Assembly: GCA_016720565.1 (NCBI GenBank)
Contig: JADKKJ010000001.1
Location: 1,178,001 to 1,242,000, forward strand
Length of the DNA: 64,000 bases
Direction of reading: 5' to 3'
Source: Chitinophagaceae bacterium
GTDB taxonomy: Bacteria; Bacteroidota; Bacteroidia; Chitinophagales; Chitinophagaceae
Part shown: positions 49,577-59,697 of the stretch, piece after piece
Numbering within the stretch: the stretch's first letter is position 1
How the letters are laid out: each line of letters begins with the position of its first letter
Translations under genes and position numbers: made by a program
Notes under the pieces: generated by a model
Seen by the model: only the letters and a program-made list of their open reading frames with translations
What the model was told of the DNA's origin: nothing
Database searches by the model: none

Positions 49577-52500
49577 ATGTCCCTAACCCTAGGCTATCCT
49601 GGCCTTTGCAGGAAAATATTTTCTGCCTTCCTGATTGTAATATGCAGTTTGCATATCGATGCTCAAAACCCGATTGTAACCGAAAATGCTTTACCAGGAA
49701 ATCCAGCTTCCGAGTGGGATATTACAGGCGCGGGTGATATGACCATTCAGGGCTATGCCACCTCTATCAGTGTTAATAAAGGAAATACTATTGACTTTAA
49801 GATCAATGTTACCGATGGAGCCAATTATGAAGTAAGAATTTACCGTCTTGGTTATTACAACGGTGATGGTGCCAGGTTGATCACCAATCTTGGCAATTAC
49901 ACAGGAACCATTCAACCATCAGCTTTATCAGATGCATCAACCGGTTTGGTTGATTGCGGCAATTGGTCTGTCAGTGTATCGTGGGCTGTTCCGGCCAATG
50001 CGGTTCCCGGAATTTATATTGCCAGGCTAACAAGAACAGATAACCAGGGAGCAAGTCATATTGCCTTTGTTGTAAGGGACGATAACAGTACCGCGGATCT
50101 TCTTTTTAAGACCTCGGATGCAACCTGGCAGGCTTATAATGTGTATGGCGGCAACAGCCTTTATGTTGGGTCTACTTCGTATCCCGGCGGCCATGCGGTG
50201 AAAGTTAGTTACAACCGCCCATTTATTACCAGGAACGGCGGTGGCGGCGGTTCTTCTTCAGAAGACTGGCTTTTCCACGCAGAATATCCCATGATAAGAT
50301 GGCTGGAAAAAAACGGGTATAATTTGAATTATACAACAGATGTTGATGTGGCCCGCACTCCTGCCCTGATGCAAAACCACAAGGTTTTTTTATCTGTAGG
50401 CCATGATGAATACTGGTCAAAAGAAGAAAGAGATAACATACTAGCTGCAAGAAACAGTGGCAAGCACCTTGCCTTCTTCAGTGGAAATGAAGTATACTGG
50501 AAAACAAGATGGGAAAACAGTATTGATGGTTCCAATTCTCCCTATCGCACACTGGTTTGTTACAAGGAAGGGACCATGGGCGAAAACGCATGCGGTTCAA
50601 AGTGTGATCCATCTCCCGTATGGACCGGTTTATGGAGAGATGGTTGCAGCCCTCCCTATGCACCTAATGATGGTTGTCTTCCGGAAAATCAGTTTACCGG
50701 CCAGATAAGCTGGCTGGGAGCTACCGGAGCTATCCAGGTTCCCTATGCACAAAAGGATCTCCGCTTCTGGAGGAATACAAGTATCACTGCACTTACGGAA
50801 GGTCAGGTAGCCACACTTTCAGATAATACCCTTGGATATGAGCTGGATTGGGAACAGGCCAATGGAAAATATCCCTCTGGCAGGATATTACTTTCTTCTT
50901 CCAACATATCAGGAAAAACGCATAAGCTTTCATTATATAAACATTCATCTGGTGCATGGGTGTTTGGCGCCGGAACTGTACAATGGTCATGGGGACTTGA
51001 CGGCGTACATGATGGGGGCAGTTCTGTGGAAGATATAAGAATGCAGCAAGCTACCGTAAATCTTTTTGCGGATATGACAGTACAGCCTGGTTCCCTGCAA
51101 TCAGGTCTTGTTGCGGCAACCGCCTCAACGGATATTACTGCACCAGTATCCACTATTACAACTCCTGTTCATAACAGCAATATATTCAGCGGTCTTCCGC
51201 TTACCATCACCGGAACTTCAACAGATGCCAATACAGTTGCCGGGGTAGAGATTTCTGTTGACGGGGGTACCACCTGGCAGGCTGCCAACGGAACTAATTT
51301 TTGGAGCTATACATTCACCCCGACAGTTACAGGACCCCTGACCATTAAATGCCGCAGTTTTGATGATAGCGGAAATATGGAAACCCCCGGCAATGTTCCT
51401 TCTTCCAGCGCCATACTGGTTACTGTAATCAATACACCTGATCCCTCTGAGGGACCCGGAGGCCCAATACTGGTCATAAGTAAATCCACTAATCCCTTCA
51501 GCAGGTACCCTGTTGAAATACTAAGATCAGAAGGATTGAATGAATTTTCGGCGTTGGATATTTCAGCCGTCAATTCCACTGTTTTAAATAACTATGATGT
51601 AGCAGTCCTTGGTGAAATGAGCCTCTCCTCAGCAGAGGTTACCATGCTTTCCAATTGGGTAAATGACGGTGGTACGCTGATCGCAATGAAACCTGACGCG
51701 CAACTTGCCTCCCTGTTAGGGATTACAGGCACCGGGAATATTTTGTCTGATAAATACCTGCTGGTAAATACTGCCAGTGGTCCGGGCATCGGTATTGTAA
51801 ACCAGACGATGCAATTTCACGGAACAGCCGATCTGTATAACCTAAATGGAGCAACCAGTCTTGCGACTTTGTATTCTGATGCTGCTACAGCAACATCCTA
51901 TCCTGCCGTAACATCTAAATTGGCAGGTGCCAACGGAGGTTCTGCCGTTGCTTTTATGTATGATCTTGCAAAATCTGTTATCTATACAAGACAGGGCAAC
52001 CCCGCATGGTCGGCTGATGAAAGAGATGGTACTGCACCCATTCGCTCCAATGATCTTTTTTATGGCAATAAAGCGGGTGATCCACAGCCTGATTGGATCG
52101 ATTTTAATAAGATAGCTATTCCGCAGGCAGATGAACAGATGCGTTTATTAACAAATATCATCATCAATAATAACCTCCACAAAAAACCGTTGCCCCGCTT
52201 CTGGTTCTTACCGAAAGGACTTAAAGCCGCCGTAGTAATGACCGGTGACGATCATGCCACCAACGGAACTACGGATCGGTTTAACCAATACCTTGCCTTA
52301 AGTCCATCCAATACACCCGATGCAGTGGCTGACTGGACGGCCATTCGCGGCAGCTCATATATATATCCAAATACACCTATGAGCGCCGCACAGGCTGCAA
52401 CATTCGAAGGCCAGGGTTTTGAGATTGCCTTACACGTGAATACAGGATGTAATAACTGGACAGCTCCCTCACTTCAAAATGACATTGTAAGCCAGTCAGC

Positions 52501-55282
52501 AGATCTGGCTGCAGCTTTCCCGGGGATCTCAGTATCCACTACCAACCGTACGCATTGCATAGCATGGAGTGACTGGGCTACAGAAGCTGTAGTAGAGGCA
52601 GCCAACGGAATAAGGCTTGACGTGAATTATTATTACTGGCCTGCTGCATGGATCCTGGACAGACCCGGTATGTTCACCGGTTCGGGTATGCCTATGCGCT
52701 TCGCCAACCTTAATGGTTCCCTGATAGATTGTTACCAGGTTACAACACAAATGACAGATGAATCAGGCATTAGTTATTCTAATTTCTGCAATTCATTGCT
52801 TGATAAAGCAACCGGCCCGGAAGGTTATTACGGAGTATTTTGTGCCAACATGCACACAGATGCCGGAACTTCCGCCGGTTCCGATGCCATCATCGCTTCT
52901 GCCATTGCTCATGAGGTCCCTGTCATTTCAGCCAGGCAAATGCTTAACTGGCTTGACGGCAGAAATAACTCTTCCTTTAGTTCGCTGGCATGGAGCGGCA
53001 ACCAGTTAACCTTTAGTATTGTGAACAATGCCGGGCAGCAGAAACTTAAAGCCATGATACCGGTTCAATCCAGTGCCGGCTCCCTTGCATCTATCACAAG
53101 AAATGGCAACCCGGTAACTTACAGTAGTCAAACCATCAAAGGGATATTGTACGCATTTATTGATGCAGCGAACGGAGATTACATTGCAAATTATGCTACC
53201 TGTAATCCTCCTGTCGCTACTATTACAGCTACAACACCGGTATGCAAAGGAGGATCGGTGAACCTGACCCTTCAATCGGCTACCGGACAGGCACCCTATT
53301 CTTTAATTGTTAATGGTGCCTCTTATTCAAACATTAATGTGGGCCAGATCTTTGCCACCATCAATACAGCGGAAGTTAGCATTTGGGGTAATACCGGTTC
53401 TCCTGCCAACCCAAGTGTGACCGATAATCAACCAATTGAAATTGGAACAAAGTTCAGGTCATCCAGTAGTGGATACATTTCAGGAATACGTTTCTATAAA
53501 GGACTTACCAATACAGGCACTCATATTGCTTCACTTTGGACTGCCGGCGGAACACAATTGGCCACGGCGACATTTACCTCTGAATCAGCAAGCGGCTGGC
53601 AGGAAGTAAGGTTTGCAAGTCCTGTATTCATTCAGGCAAATACGACTTATATCGCCTCCTATTTTTCACAAAATGGATACTTTGCCTTCAGCCCGGGATT
53701 CTTCTTAAACAGTGGCGTCACCAACGGTCCGCTTACGGCCCTTCAGGCAGGAATCGATGGCCCCAATGGTGTATATAAATACGGCGGAGGTTTCCCTGAT
53801 GGCGGTAATACGGCAAATTACTGGGTAGATGTCTTATTCAGCGAAGTATCACCCAATGAAACATCGCTTAGCTACGTCCTTACGAGTATCATTGATGCCA
53901 ATAACTGTAGTAATACCGGTGGAAATCTGAGTACCGCCAACGTAACCATCAATCCATTGCCGGCAGGCACCCTTAGCCAATTGGCGAATAACTGTTCCAA
54001 CCAGAGTATAAACCTGCGATTCACCAGCAGTTCCGGCACAGGGCCCTTTAGCCTGGTAATAAATGGAACTACTTATAATAATGTTGTCAGCGGGGTCCCT
54101 TTTAATACCGGTATTCTTGCACCTGCTAACACTACCGCCACCATATGGAGCAACAGCACTGTTGGCGGTGATCCTGCAGCACTGGATAATTCAGCAGTTG
54201 AACTGGGTGTCAAATTCCGTTCATCCGTTGCGGGTACCATTACCGGTATTCGATTTTACAAAAGGGTGCAACAGCCGAATGGCGCCACTTATACCGGCCG
54301 ACTATGGTCTGCCAACGGAACCTTGCTGGCCACCTGTACATTCACTAATATTTCGAATAGCGGATGGCAGCAGGCAAATTTCGCCTCTCCGGTTACTATT
54401 GATAGCAACACTACCTATATCGCATCTTATCATGCGCCCAATGGCGATTATGCCTTTACCGAATACGGTCTGAGCAATGCTGTAGTTAACCCTCCCCTTA
54501 CTGCTCTTCAGACTGGTACTGATGGTCCAAACGGATTATATAAATACGGCAACGGCGGCGTATTCCCCAATGAATCATATCATGATGCCAATTACTGGGT
54601 GGATGTTGTTTTTAACGGAGCCGGCTCTACCATATTCAATCTTACAGGTATTTCCGACGCCAATACCTGTTCGGTCTCAGGTGCATTGCAATCCCTGGTA
54701 GTACTTTCAAATGCCTGTGCCCCTTTACCGGTAACATTGATGAATTTATCCGCATCAGCTCATGATAAGAATATAACACTGAAATGGTCGACAGCTTCGG
54801 AAACAGATAACAGGGGGTTTGAAATATACAGAAGTACTGACGGGATCAATTGGAATTACATAGGATTTGTAAATGGTGCAGGCAACAGCCAGTCAGTGCT
54901 CAATTATTCATTTGTTGATGGCAACCTGATTCCCAGGCGCTATTATTACCGGCTGAAACAGGTGGATCTTAACGCTCAATACAAATTCTCGAATATAGTA
55001 GCCGTTACTCTTCGAAGTAAGGATGCCTATTTGCTTGAACAGAATCATCCGAATCCATTTCATTCCAGCACATCGATCGAGTTTTCGATACCGGTGACCC
55101 AGCAGGTAAAGATCACCATTACTGATATGCAGGGCAGGGTAATAAAAACGCTGCTCAATGAAACCAAAAAAGCCGGAACTTATTCTATTGAACTAAATAA
55201 AAATGAGCTGAGCGCCGGAATATTCTTTTATACAATGCAAACAGGTTACTTCACCAGTACTAAAAAAATGATCGTTCAATAA
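49577..55282 (+). CDS. 1901-residue multi-domain T9SS-secreted protein with N,N-dimethylformamidase-like and deacetylase-like modules
   Basis: The signal peptide covers about residues 1-29. Residues 45-510 resemble the large-subunit domain of N,N-dimethylformamidase (VFLSVGHDEYWSKEERDNI and AFFSGNEVYWKTRWE). An Ig-like module (515-610) and a glutamine-amidotransferase/ThuA-like module (about 629-870) follow. Residues 880-1140 look like a NodB-type polysaccharide deacetylase (VVMTGDDHATNG and GFEIALHVNTG). Two copies of an Ig-like segment plus DUF4082 follow (DUF4082 at about 1265-1425 and 1516-1681; motif GIRFYK and PLTALQ.G.DGPNG). The end (1820-1901, NHPNPFHSSTSIEFSIP) is a T9SS sorting domain. 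It is exported and likely surface-bound, acting on glycans or amides. Substrate unknown; the gene stands alone. Confidence 0.85.
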   Translation: MSLTLGYPGLCRKIFSAFLIVICSLHIDAQNPIVTENALPGNPASEWDITGAGDMTIQGYATSISVNKGNTIDFKINVTDGANYEVRIYRLGYYNGDGARLITNLGNYTGTIQPSALSDASTGLVDCGNWSVSVSWAVPANAVPGIYIARLTRTDNQGASHIAFVVRDDNSTADLLFKTSDATWQAYNVYGGNSLYVGSTSYPGGHAVKVSYNRPFITRNGGGGGSSSEDWLFHAEYPMIRWLEKNGYNLNYTTDVDVARTPALMQNHKVFLSVGHDEYWSKEERDNILAARNSGKHLAFFSGNEVYWKTRWENSIDGSNSPYRTLVCYKEGTMGENACGSKCDPSPVWTGLWRDGCSPPYAPNDGCLPENQFTGQISWLGATGAIQVPYAQKDLRFWRNTSITALTEGQVATLSDNTLGYELDWEQANGKYPSGRILLSSSNISGKTHKLSLYKHSSGAWVFGAGTVQWSWGLDGVHDGGSSVEDIRMQQATVNLFADMTVQPGSLQSGLVAATASTDITAPVSTITTPVHNSNIFSGLPLTITGTSTDANTVAGVEISVDGGTTWQAANGTNFWSYTFTPTVTGPLTIKCRSFDDSGNMETPGNVPSSSAILVTVINTPDPSEGPGGPILVISKSTNPFSRYPVEILRSEGLNEFSALDISAVNSTVLNNYDVAVLGEMSLSSAEVTMLSNWVNDGGTLIAMKPDAQLASLLGITGTGNILSDKYLLVNTASGPGIGIVNQTMQFHGTADLYNLNGATSLATLYSDAATATSYPAVTSKLAGANGGSAVAFMYDLAKSVIYTRQGNPAWSADERDGTAPIRSNDLFYGNKAGDPQPDWIDFNKIAIPQADEQMRLLTNIIINNNLHKKPLPRFWFLPKGLKAAVVMTGDDHATNGTTDRFNQYLALSPSNTPDAVADWTAIRGSSYIYPNTPMSAAQAATFEGQGFEIALHVNTGCNNWTAPSLQNDIVSQSADLAAAFPGISVSTTNRTHCIAWSDWATEAVVEAANGIRLDVNYYYWPAAWILDRPGMFTGSGMPMRFANLNGSLIDCYQVTTQMTDESGISYSNFCNSLLDKATGPEGYYGVFCANMHTDAGTSAGSDAIIASAIAHEVPVISARQMLNWLDGRNNSSFSSLAWSGNQLTFSIVNNAGQQKLKAMIPVQSSAGSLASITRNGNPVTYSSQTIKGILYAFIDAANGDYIANYATCNPPVATITATTPVCKGGSVNLTLQSATGQAPYSLIVNGASYSNINVGQIFATINTAEVSIWGNTGSPANPSVTDNQPIEIGTKFRSSSSGYISGIRFYKGLTNTGTHIASLWTAGGTQLATATFTSESASGWQEVRFASPVFIQANTTYIASYFSQNGYFAFSPGFFLNSGVTNGPLTALQAGIDGPNGVYKYGGGFPDGGNTANYWVDVLFSEVSPNETSLSYVLTSIIDANNCSNTGGNLSTANVTINPLPAGTLSQLANNCSNQSINLRFTSSSGTGPFSLVINGTTYNNVVSGVPFNTGILAPANTTATIWSNSTVGGDPAALDNSAVELGVKFRSSVAGTITGIRFYKRVQQPNGATYTGRLWSANGTLLATCTFTNISNSGWQQANFASPVTIDSNTTYIASYHAPNGDYAFTEYGLSNAVVNPPLTALQTGTDGPNGLYKYGNGGVFPNESYHDANYWVDVVFNGAGSTIFNLTGISDANTCSVSGALQSLVVLSNACAPLPVTLMNLSASAHDKNITLKWSTASETDNRGFEIYRSTDGINWNYIGFVNGAGNSQSVLNYSFVDGNLIPRRYYYRLKQVDLNAQYKFSNIVAVTLRSKDAYLLEQNHPNPFHSSTSIEFSIPVTQQVKITITDMQGRVIKTLLNETKKAGTYSIELNKNELSAGIFFYTMQTGYFTSTKKMIVQ
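53213..54690 (+). repeat. Tandem duplication of an Ig-like plus DUF4082 unit inside the giant gene
   Basis: Two coding units of about 730 nt (about 53213-53950 and 53955-54690) encode matching motifs in order: GPFSLVINGTTY-like, (V/I)SIWGN/TIWSN, IGTKFRS/LGVKFRS, GIRFYK, TYIASY, PLTALQ, DGPNG and NYWVDV. Divergence is high, so the duplication is old. Confidence 0.8.
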
Positions 55283-55375
55283 ACCAGGGTGTTGATGGAT
55301 GAGACCATTGAAAGCGAATGGACTGCAAACAAATGCAAATAAAACCGGCCGGATAATTTCAGCCGGATCACAGAT

Positions 55376-55410
55376 AATCCGGAGTTAAAAACTCCGGATT
55401 ATTTTATACT
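55376..55410 (+). terminator. Intrinsic terminator of the giant gene
   Basis: AATCCGGAGT and ACTCCGGATT form a perfect 10 bp stem with loop TAAAA, followed by ATTTTATAC; the T-tract is modest. Confidence 0.75.
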
Positions 55411-55459
55411 TTCACTTTTCGGCATTTATGACTACGGAAATTCTTTCTTAAACCTTTTT

Positions 55460-55732
55460 ATGCAAGAAAACACTACCCCCTCAAACAGATCTTCTGATGA
55501 AAAAGGCATGTGGATCTTAAACCTTATCGGCCTTTTATTCTTCCTCGGTATTGCCTGGATAAGCTATTCCCAGATAACAAAATTTGAAACCCATGGAGGT
55601 TATATGAGCCTGCCTAAACCGATCAAACTGATCTATGATATTCTCGGAAAATGGGGTGCAGTGGGGGTCTGGCTTGCCGGAGCCTTATATAACCTCATTA
55701 AAGGCAGTATTTCCTATGCCAGATACAGGTAG
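55460..55732 (+). CDS. Small two-helix membrane protein
   Basis: A 90-residue protein with two hydrophobic segments (about 18-38, WILNLIGLLFFLGIAWISYS, and about 64-82). A GG at 47-48 (THGGYMSLPK) lies in the loop. No family is recognised. The ATG at 55460 is the only clear start. It precedes the LD-transpeptidase gene by about 80 nt, so a functional link is only a guess. Confidence 0.6.
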   Translation: MQENTTPSNRSSDEKGMWILNLIGLLFFLGIAWISYSQITKFETHGGYMSLPKPIKLIYDILGKWGAVGVWLAGALYNLIKGSISYARYR

Positions 55733-55814
55733 TGCCCGTATTCTCCTGTCTCCTGAGTTTAATCATTGCCCGTGATCAGTTTGATACGCAATTTTGTAGT
55801 TGGCCTTACCAATT

Positions 55815-56582
55815 ATGACAAATCATTCCTTTCCTATAACTGTCTTTGCTTTATTGCTGGTCATCTTTTTTGGTTTTTCCTGCGTTAATCCCGAAAAACG
55901 AACCCCCGCAAAACCGTTTGAATACAACGCTTTTAAAGATTCATTACTGTCGGCTAATAAAGACACCATCCCTGACAGCAGTAATTTTTTTGATAATGGA
56001 AACTTTGATCCCCGTGTAGATTCCCTTGATAAACTGCTTGTAAATATTGATACCTTATTAAAACAATTAAAAAGGCTGGATTCTTTTTCCACCGATGAAA
56101 AGAAAGCCATCCTGGAAAATATCAAAACGCTTGATTCCTTTTATAAACAAAGTACAAAAGCCGATACATTTAACTGCAGGGAAAACACCTGCGATCTCTA
56201 TGCACATGTTATCAAATCAAAGCAGCTCCTGTTCCTGTATATAGGGGGTGAATTAAAAGATAGCTTCCCGGTATCTACAGGAATAAAAAAATACAAGACC
56301 CCCGATATCAATGTGCGTCCGCGGGGACCTTTGCTGATCAAATATACTTCCCGGAAATTCCCGGGAGGTAATTATAAAGGATTGGGGAATATGCCCTATG
56401 CCGTTTTTATAAAAGGCGGTTATGCCATACATGGAACCACCCCGGGCAATTTTTCAAAATTAGGAAGGGTTGCCTCCCATGGTTGTATCCGGCTTCATCC
56501 GGATAATGCCAGGCTATTTTTTGAACTGGTGAAAATATACGGGCTTTCGAATACATGGGTTAAGGTATCAGACTCCTTGTAG
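55815..56582 (+). CDS. L,D-transpeptidase lipoprotein (YkuD)
   Basis: A 255-residue cell-envelope enzyme that forms L,D cross-links in peptidoglycan. The signal peptide has lipobox GFSC (lipidated cysteine near 23). The YkuD domain is in the last 120 residues, with AIHGTT and the catalytic SHGCIRLHP (Cys224). An in-frame TTG at 55800 is dismissed because the ATG at 55815 gives the proper lipoprotein signal. The central region is a charged linker. Confidence 0.88.
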   Translation: MTNHSFPITVFALLLVIFFGFSCVNPEKRTPAKPFEYNAFKDSLLSANKDTIPDSSNFFDNGNFDPRVDSLDKLLVNIDTLLKQLKRLDSFSTDEKKAILENIKTLDSFYKQSTKADTFNCRENTCDLYAHVIKSKQLLFLYIGGELKDSFPVSTGIKKYKTPDINVRPRGPLLIKYTSRKFPGGNYKGLGNMPYAVFIKGGYAIHGTTPGNFSKLGRVASHGCIRLHPDNARLFFELVKIYGLSNTWVKVSDSL

Positions 56583-56775
56583 TTAGTTGAATTAATTCTT
56601 ACCCCCGTTACCTAAACTTTTCAAGCCATTTTTTATGACTACGATCAGTCAATTATTTGCTGATGTCAGTTAACTTCGTCTTTACACGATTATTCCAGGT
56701 TAGAATCAGGAAAAATTGCTGTTGCTTGCACTATGATTAATGCTGATTAATCATTCACTCAATTGGAAAAAGATC

Positions 56776-57846
56776 ATGCGTCGATCCATCATTACAGGTA
56801 CCGGGTGTTATATACCGCCGGTAATTCAACCCAATACTGCTTTTGAAAAGCAACCCTTTTATTCATCCGATCAGCAATTACTGGATGTCCCCTCCCCGGT
56901 CATCGTCAGGAAATTCAAGGAAGTTACCGGCATTGAAGAGCGGCGTTATACCACTGATGATCTCAACGCCTCTGATATTGGGGCCCTGGCTGCTGAGATA
57001 GCCATTGCAGACAGCGGGATCGATCGGGAAGAAATAGACCAGTTGATCGTAGCCCATAATTTTGGTAACATCAGCAGTCACACTATACAATCAATGGGAG
57101 TTCCTTCCCTGGCCAGCCGGATCAAACACCAGTTAGGCATCAAAAACCCAAATTGCATTTGCTACGATATTCTTTTTGGCTGCCCGGGATGGTTACAGGG
57201 ACTGATACAAGCAGATGCTTTTTTTAAAGCGGGCATTGCCAAAAAAGCCCTGGTGATTGGTACAGAAACTTTATCCAGGGTGATCGATAAATACGACCGA
57301 GATAGCATGATATTCAGCGATGGAGCCGGTGCAGCAGTACTGGAATATAAAGGATCTGGTGATTCCGGTCCTGGTATGCTGGGCAGTTCCGCAGAAACCC
57401 ATACGGTGGATGAGGTGGATTATATCAATATGGCCCGATCTTATAACCCTGATACTGCCCCTGATGTGGTCTATATCAAGATGCAGGGCCGCAAGGTCTA
57501 TGAGTTTGCCATGAAACAGGTACCGGCAGCCATGAAAAACTGCCTGGATAAATGCGGCGTGCAAATCGAAGAGGTGAAGAAAATATTCATACACCAGGCT
57601 AACGCAAAAATGGATGAAGGTATTTTAAAAAGACTTTTCAAATTATATGATGTGGAAATTCCGCAGAATATCATGCCTATGAGTATTCAATGGCTGGGAA
57701 ACAGTTCTGTGGCCACGATACCCACTTTATACGATCAGGTGAAAAGAGGTAAAACGGATGGCCATGAACTTTTACCGGGAGATGTCATTTTGTTTGCATC
57801 CGTAGGTGCAGGGATGAATATCAATGCAGTTTGTTACAGGTATTAA
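56776..57846 (+). CDS. 3-oxoacyl-ACP synthase III-like condensing enzyme
   Basis: A 356-residue thiolase-fold enzyme of the KASIII/FabH group. The catalytic triad is in the family order: Cys136 (LFGCPGW), His273 (FIHQANAKMDE) and Asn309 (WLGNSSVA). It may prime fatty-acid synthesis or a specialised product; there is no other synthesis gene nearby, so the branch is uncertain. ATG at 56776 (MRRSIITGTG) matches the family start; an earlier ATG adds 12 residues. It is convergent with the kinase at 57858. Confidence 0.9.
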   Translation: MRRSIITGTGCYIPPVIQPNTAFEKQPFYSSDQQLLDVPSPVIVRKFKEVTGIEERRYTTDDLNASDIGALAAEIAIADSGIDREEIDQLIVAHNFGNISSHTIQSMGVPSLASRIKHQLGIKNPNCICYDILFGCPGWLQGLIQADAFFKAGIAKKALVIGTETLSRVIDKYDRDSMIFSDGAGAAVLEYKGSGDSGPGMLGSSAETHTVDEVDYINMARSYNPDTAPDVVYIKMQGRKVYEFAMKQVPAAMKNCLDKCGVQIEEVKKIFIHQANAKMDEGILKRLFKLYDVEIPQNIMPMSIQWLGNSSVATIPTLYDQVKRGKTDGHELLPGDVILFASVGAGMNINAVCYRY

Positions 57847-57857
57847 TATGCCGCCTG

Positions 57858-58604
57858 CTATTCCATCTTGAAGGAAAGGATGAACCTGGTTCCTTTGCCC
57901 AGTTCAGAACGCACATGCACCCCGATATGATTGAGCTTCAGCAGTGATTCCGTATCCGAAAGACCTACCCCCAGGCCACCTACCCTTTTGCTAAAATAAG
58001 GCGTAAATATATTTCTAAGGTCCAGGGGACTTAATCCTATTCCATTATCCTTGATGATGATAAAACATACTCCGTGAAGTAATTTCGTGACGATCTCCAG
58101 CTGGGAGTTTAATTTAGGCATCGCTTCGATGGCATTCAATATAATATTGGTCAGCGCCATTTTCAACTGCCCCCTGTCAAATTCTCTTTTGGTATCCACG
58201 CTGGAATAATTTCTCCTCACCGTTACATCTTTCAACATGATCCGGTCATTATTTGACAACAGTATCTCATCCAGCAATGATTGAACTGAATACCGGGCTG
58301 GCAGGATCTTTATTGCATTAGGATCAACCAGCAGGCCTGCTACGATCTCATTGATCCGGTTAGAACTGCGAAGGATCATATCAAGGTACTGATTCAGCTC
58401 ATTATCCTTGATGAGGTGTTTTAAAACCTCTACGGAAAGATTGATATTGGTCAATGGGCTACGGATCTCATGGATCATCGTAAGAATAAAAGAAGGAGAA
58501 GGATCCTGCCTTACCAGATTGGGATGGCAAGACCGCAAAGCGGGTACAGGTCTTGAAAGTACCAAAGGAGCGGACTTGCGGACAAAAGTAGCAGATAATT
58601 CCAT
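57858..58604 (-). CDS. Sensor-less cytoplasmic histidine kinase
   Basis: A 248-residue protein consisting of almost only the transmitter. HisKA: His45 in TMIHEIRSPLTNINLSVE. HATPase: LTNIILNAIEAMP, IIKDNGIGLSP, GGLGVGLSDTES. No membrane helix or sensor domain. The transmitter is clearly related to that of the CHASE3-like kinase at 17933 (EVRNPLTNISLANEQLK, FLNIILNAIEAME), so this is probably a paralogue that lost its input. It may receive signals by protein contact. No regulator is adjacent. Confidence 0.85.
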   Translation of the reverse strand: MELSATFVRKSAPLVLSRPVPALRSCHPNLVRQDPSPSFILTMIHEIRSPLTNINLSVEVLKHLIKDNELNQYLDMILRSSNRINEIVAGLLVDPNAIKILPARYSVQSLLDEILLSNNDRIMLKDVTVRRNYSSVDTKREFDRGQLKMALTNIILNAIEAMPKLNSQLEIVTKLLHGVCFIIIKDNGIGLSPLDLRNIFTPYFSKRVGGLGVGLSDTESLLKLNHIGVHVRSELGKGTRFILSFKME

Positions 58605-58708
58605 TTAAGCGGTGTTGTTTAGATCACCCTTAAAGATGCGTACCTATTTTGAGGAAAATCTTACACACTTCTAGGAATAAGTTACATGATTCACATAATC
58701 CAGGCCCA

Positions 58709-59083
58709 TTATTCATATCCGCTCTTGATAATGGTAGAGATCATCTTGAATCTTCCATTGGGCACTGTATAGTTCGGCAAATGCGCGGGTATGATGATCC
58801 CTTCACCAGAATTCAGCCGGTGGGAAACAGCATCGATCACGATCTCTGCATGTCCCTCTATGATCTGTACAAAAGTGTCGAAAGGAGATGATTTTTCAGT
58901 CAGGCCTTCTCCGCTATCAAATGACATCACACTGATGTTTCCGGTAGATTTCTTAATGATGGTTTTTATCACCACCGAATTAGCCATATACTCAATGATC
59001 TCCACAATAATATGCGCCTTAGACTTTTCCAGTTCGGTGCTTTCAGGGTTTTCGTTGATCAAATCATCATCATTCTTATTCAT
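58709..59083 (-). CDS. Cupin-domain protein
   Basis: A 124-residue protein with a single small cupin (residues about 45-120; FDSGEGLTEKSSPFDTFVQI and IIIPAHLPNYTVPNGRFKMI). The first 30 residues are acidic. The usual metal-binding HxH of the first motif is replaced (SPFDTF), and only one histidine (PAHLPN) remains, so it may not bind metal. Perhaps a small regulator or binding protein. It is on the same strand as, and 53 nt downstream of, the AraC gene, so they may be cotranscribed. Confidence 0.75.
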   Translation of the reverse strand: MNKNDDDLINENPESTELEKSKAHIIVEIIEYMANSVVIKTIIKKSTGNISVMSFDSGEGLTEKSSPFDTFVQIIEGHAEIVIDAVSHRLNSGEGIIIPAHLPNYTVPNGRFKMISTIIKSGYE

Positions 59084-59136
59084 AAGATACTTTTTAATTC
59101 AATGGATGACAGAAAGAAGCTTAGCGAATTTTACAT

Positions 59137-59697
59137 TCAGAGACTATCCAGCATGGATCTTCGCTTATTCCTTAAGTTTTTGAAATGGGAAGGAGTCAAT
59201 CCAGTTACTTTTTTAAATTGACTGGACAAATGCGCTACACTGCTATAATGCATAAGGTAGGCTATTTCAGTTAGATTAAGCTGATTATAAACAAGCAGCT
59301 CTTTTACCCGCTCTATCTTGTTTGCAATTAAGAATTGTTCAATGGTAGTACCCTGTACTTCAGAAAAGAGGTTGGCCAGGTAGGTATAATCATGATTAAG
59401 CTTCTCGCTTAAATAATCAGAAAATTTTATTACTAATGGCTCTTCAGAATAATGCACCAGTTCTACTATAACCGTTTTGATGCGTTGTATAAGGATACCC
59501 TTTTTATCATTCATCAACTCCAGACCAGATCTAAGCAAGGCTGTCCGCAGTTCTTCATAGAGCTGTTCAGGAACAGGACCGGAAAGCGCAACCTCTCCCA
59601 ACTCTACAGATTTAAAGCCTATCCCCAATTTATTGAGTTCTGCTGTTACCACCATCTTGCAACGAATGCAAACCATATTTTTTATGAATATTTTCAA
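59137..59697 (-). CDS. AraC-family regulator with HMA-like N-terminal segment
   Basis: A 186-residue protein. Residues 1-80 have a ferredoxin-like layout with MVCIRCKMVVTAELNKLG, where Cys10-x-x-Cys13 sits in the position of heavy-metal-associated domains. Residues about 90-180 are the AraC double helix-turn-helix (TIEQFLIANKIERVKELL and SSVAHLSSQFKKVTGLTP). Such proteins lie beside copper or heavy-metal exporters in other Bacteroidota. The start is TTG at 59695-59697, with a stop a few codons upstream in frame; ATG at 59674-59676 would break the HMA-like fold. Divergent from the TonB receptor, so it is a candidate regulator of that cluster. Confidence 0.82.
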   Translation of the reverse strand: MKIFIKNMVCIRCKMVVTAELNKLGIGFKSVELGEVALSGPVPEQLYEELRTALLRSGLELMNDKKGILIQRIKTVIVELVHYSEEPLVIKFSDYLSEKLNHDYTYLANLFSEVQGTTIEQFLIANKIERVKELLVYNQLNLTEIAYLMHYSSVAHLSSQFKKVTGLTPSHFKNLRNKRRSMLDSL

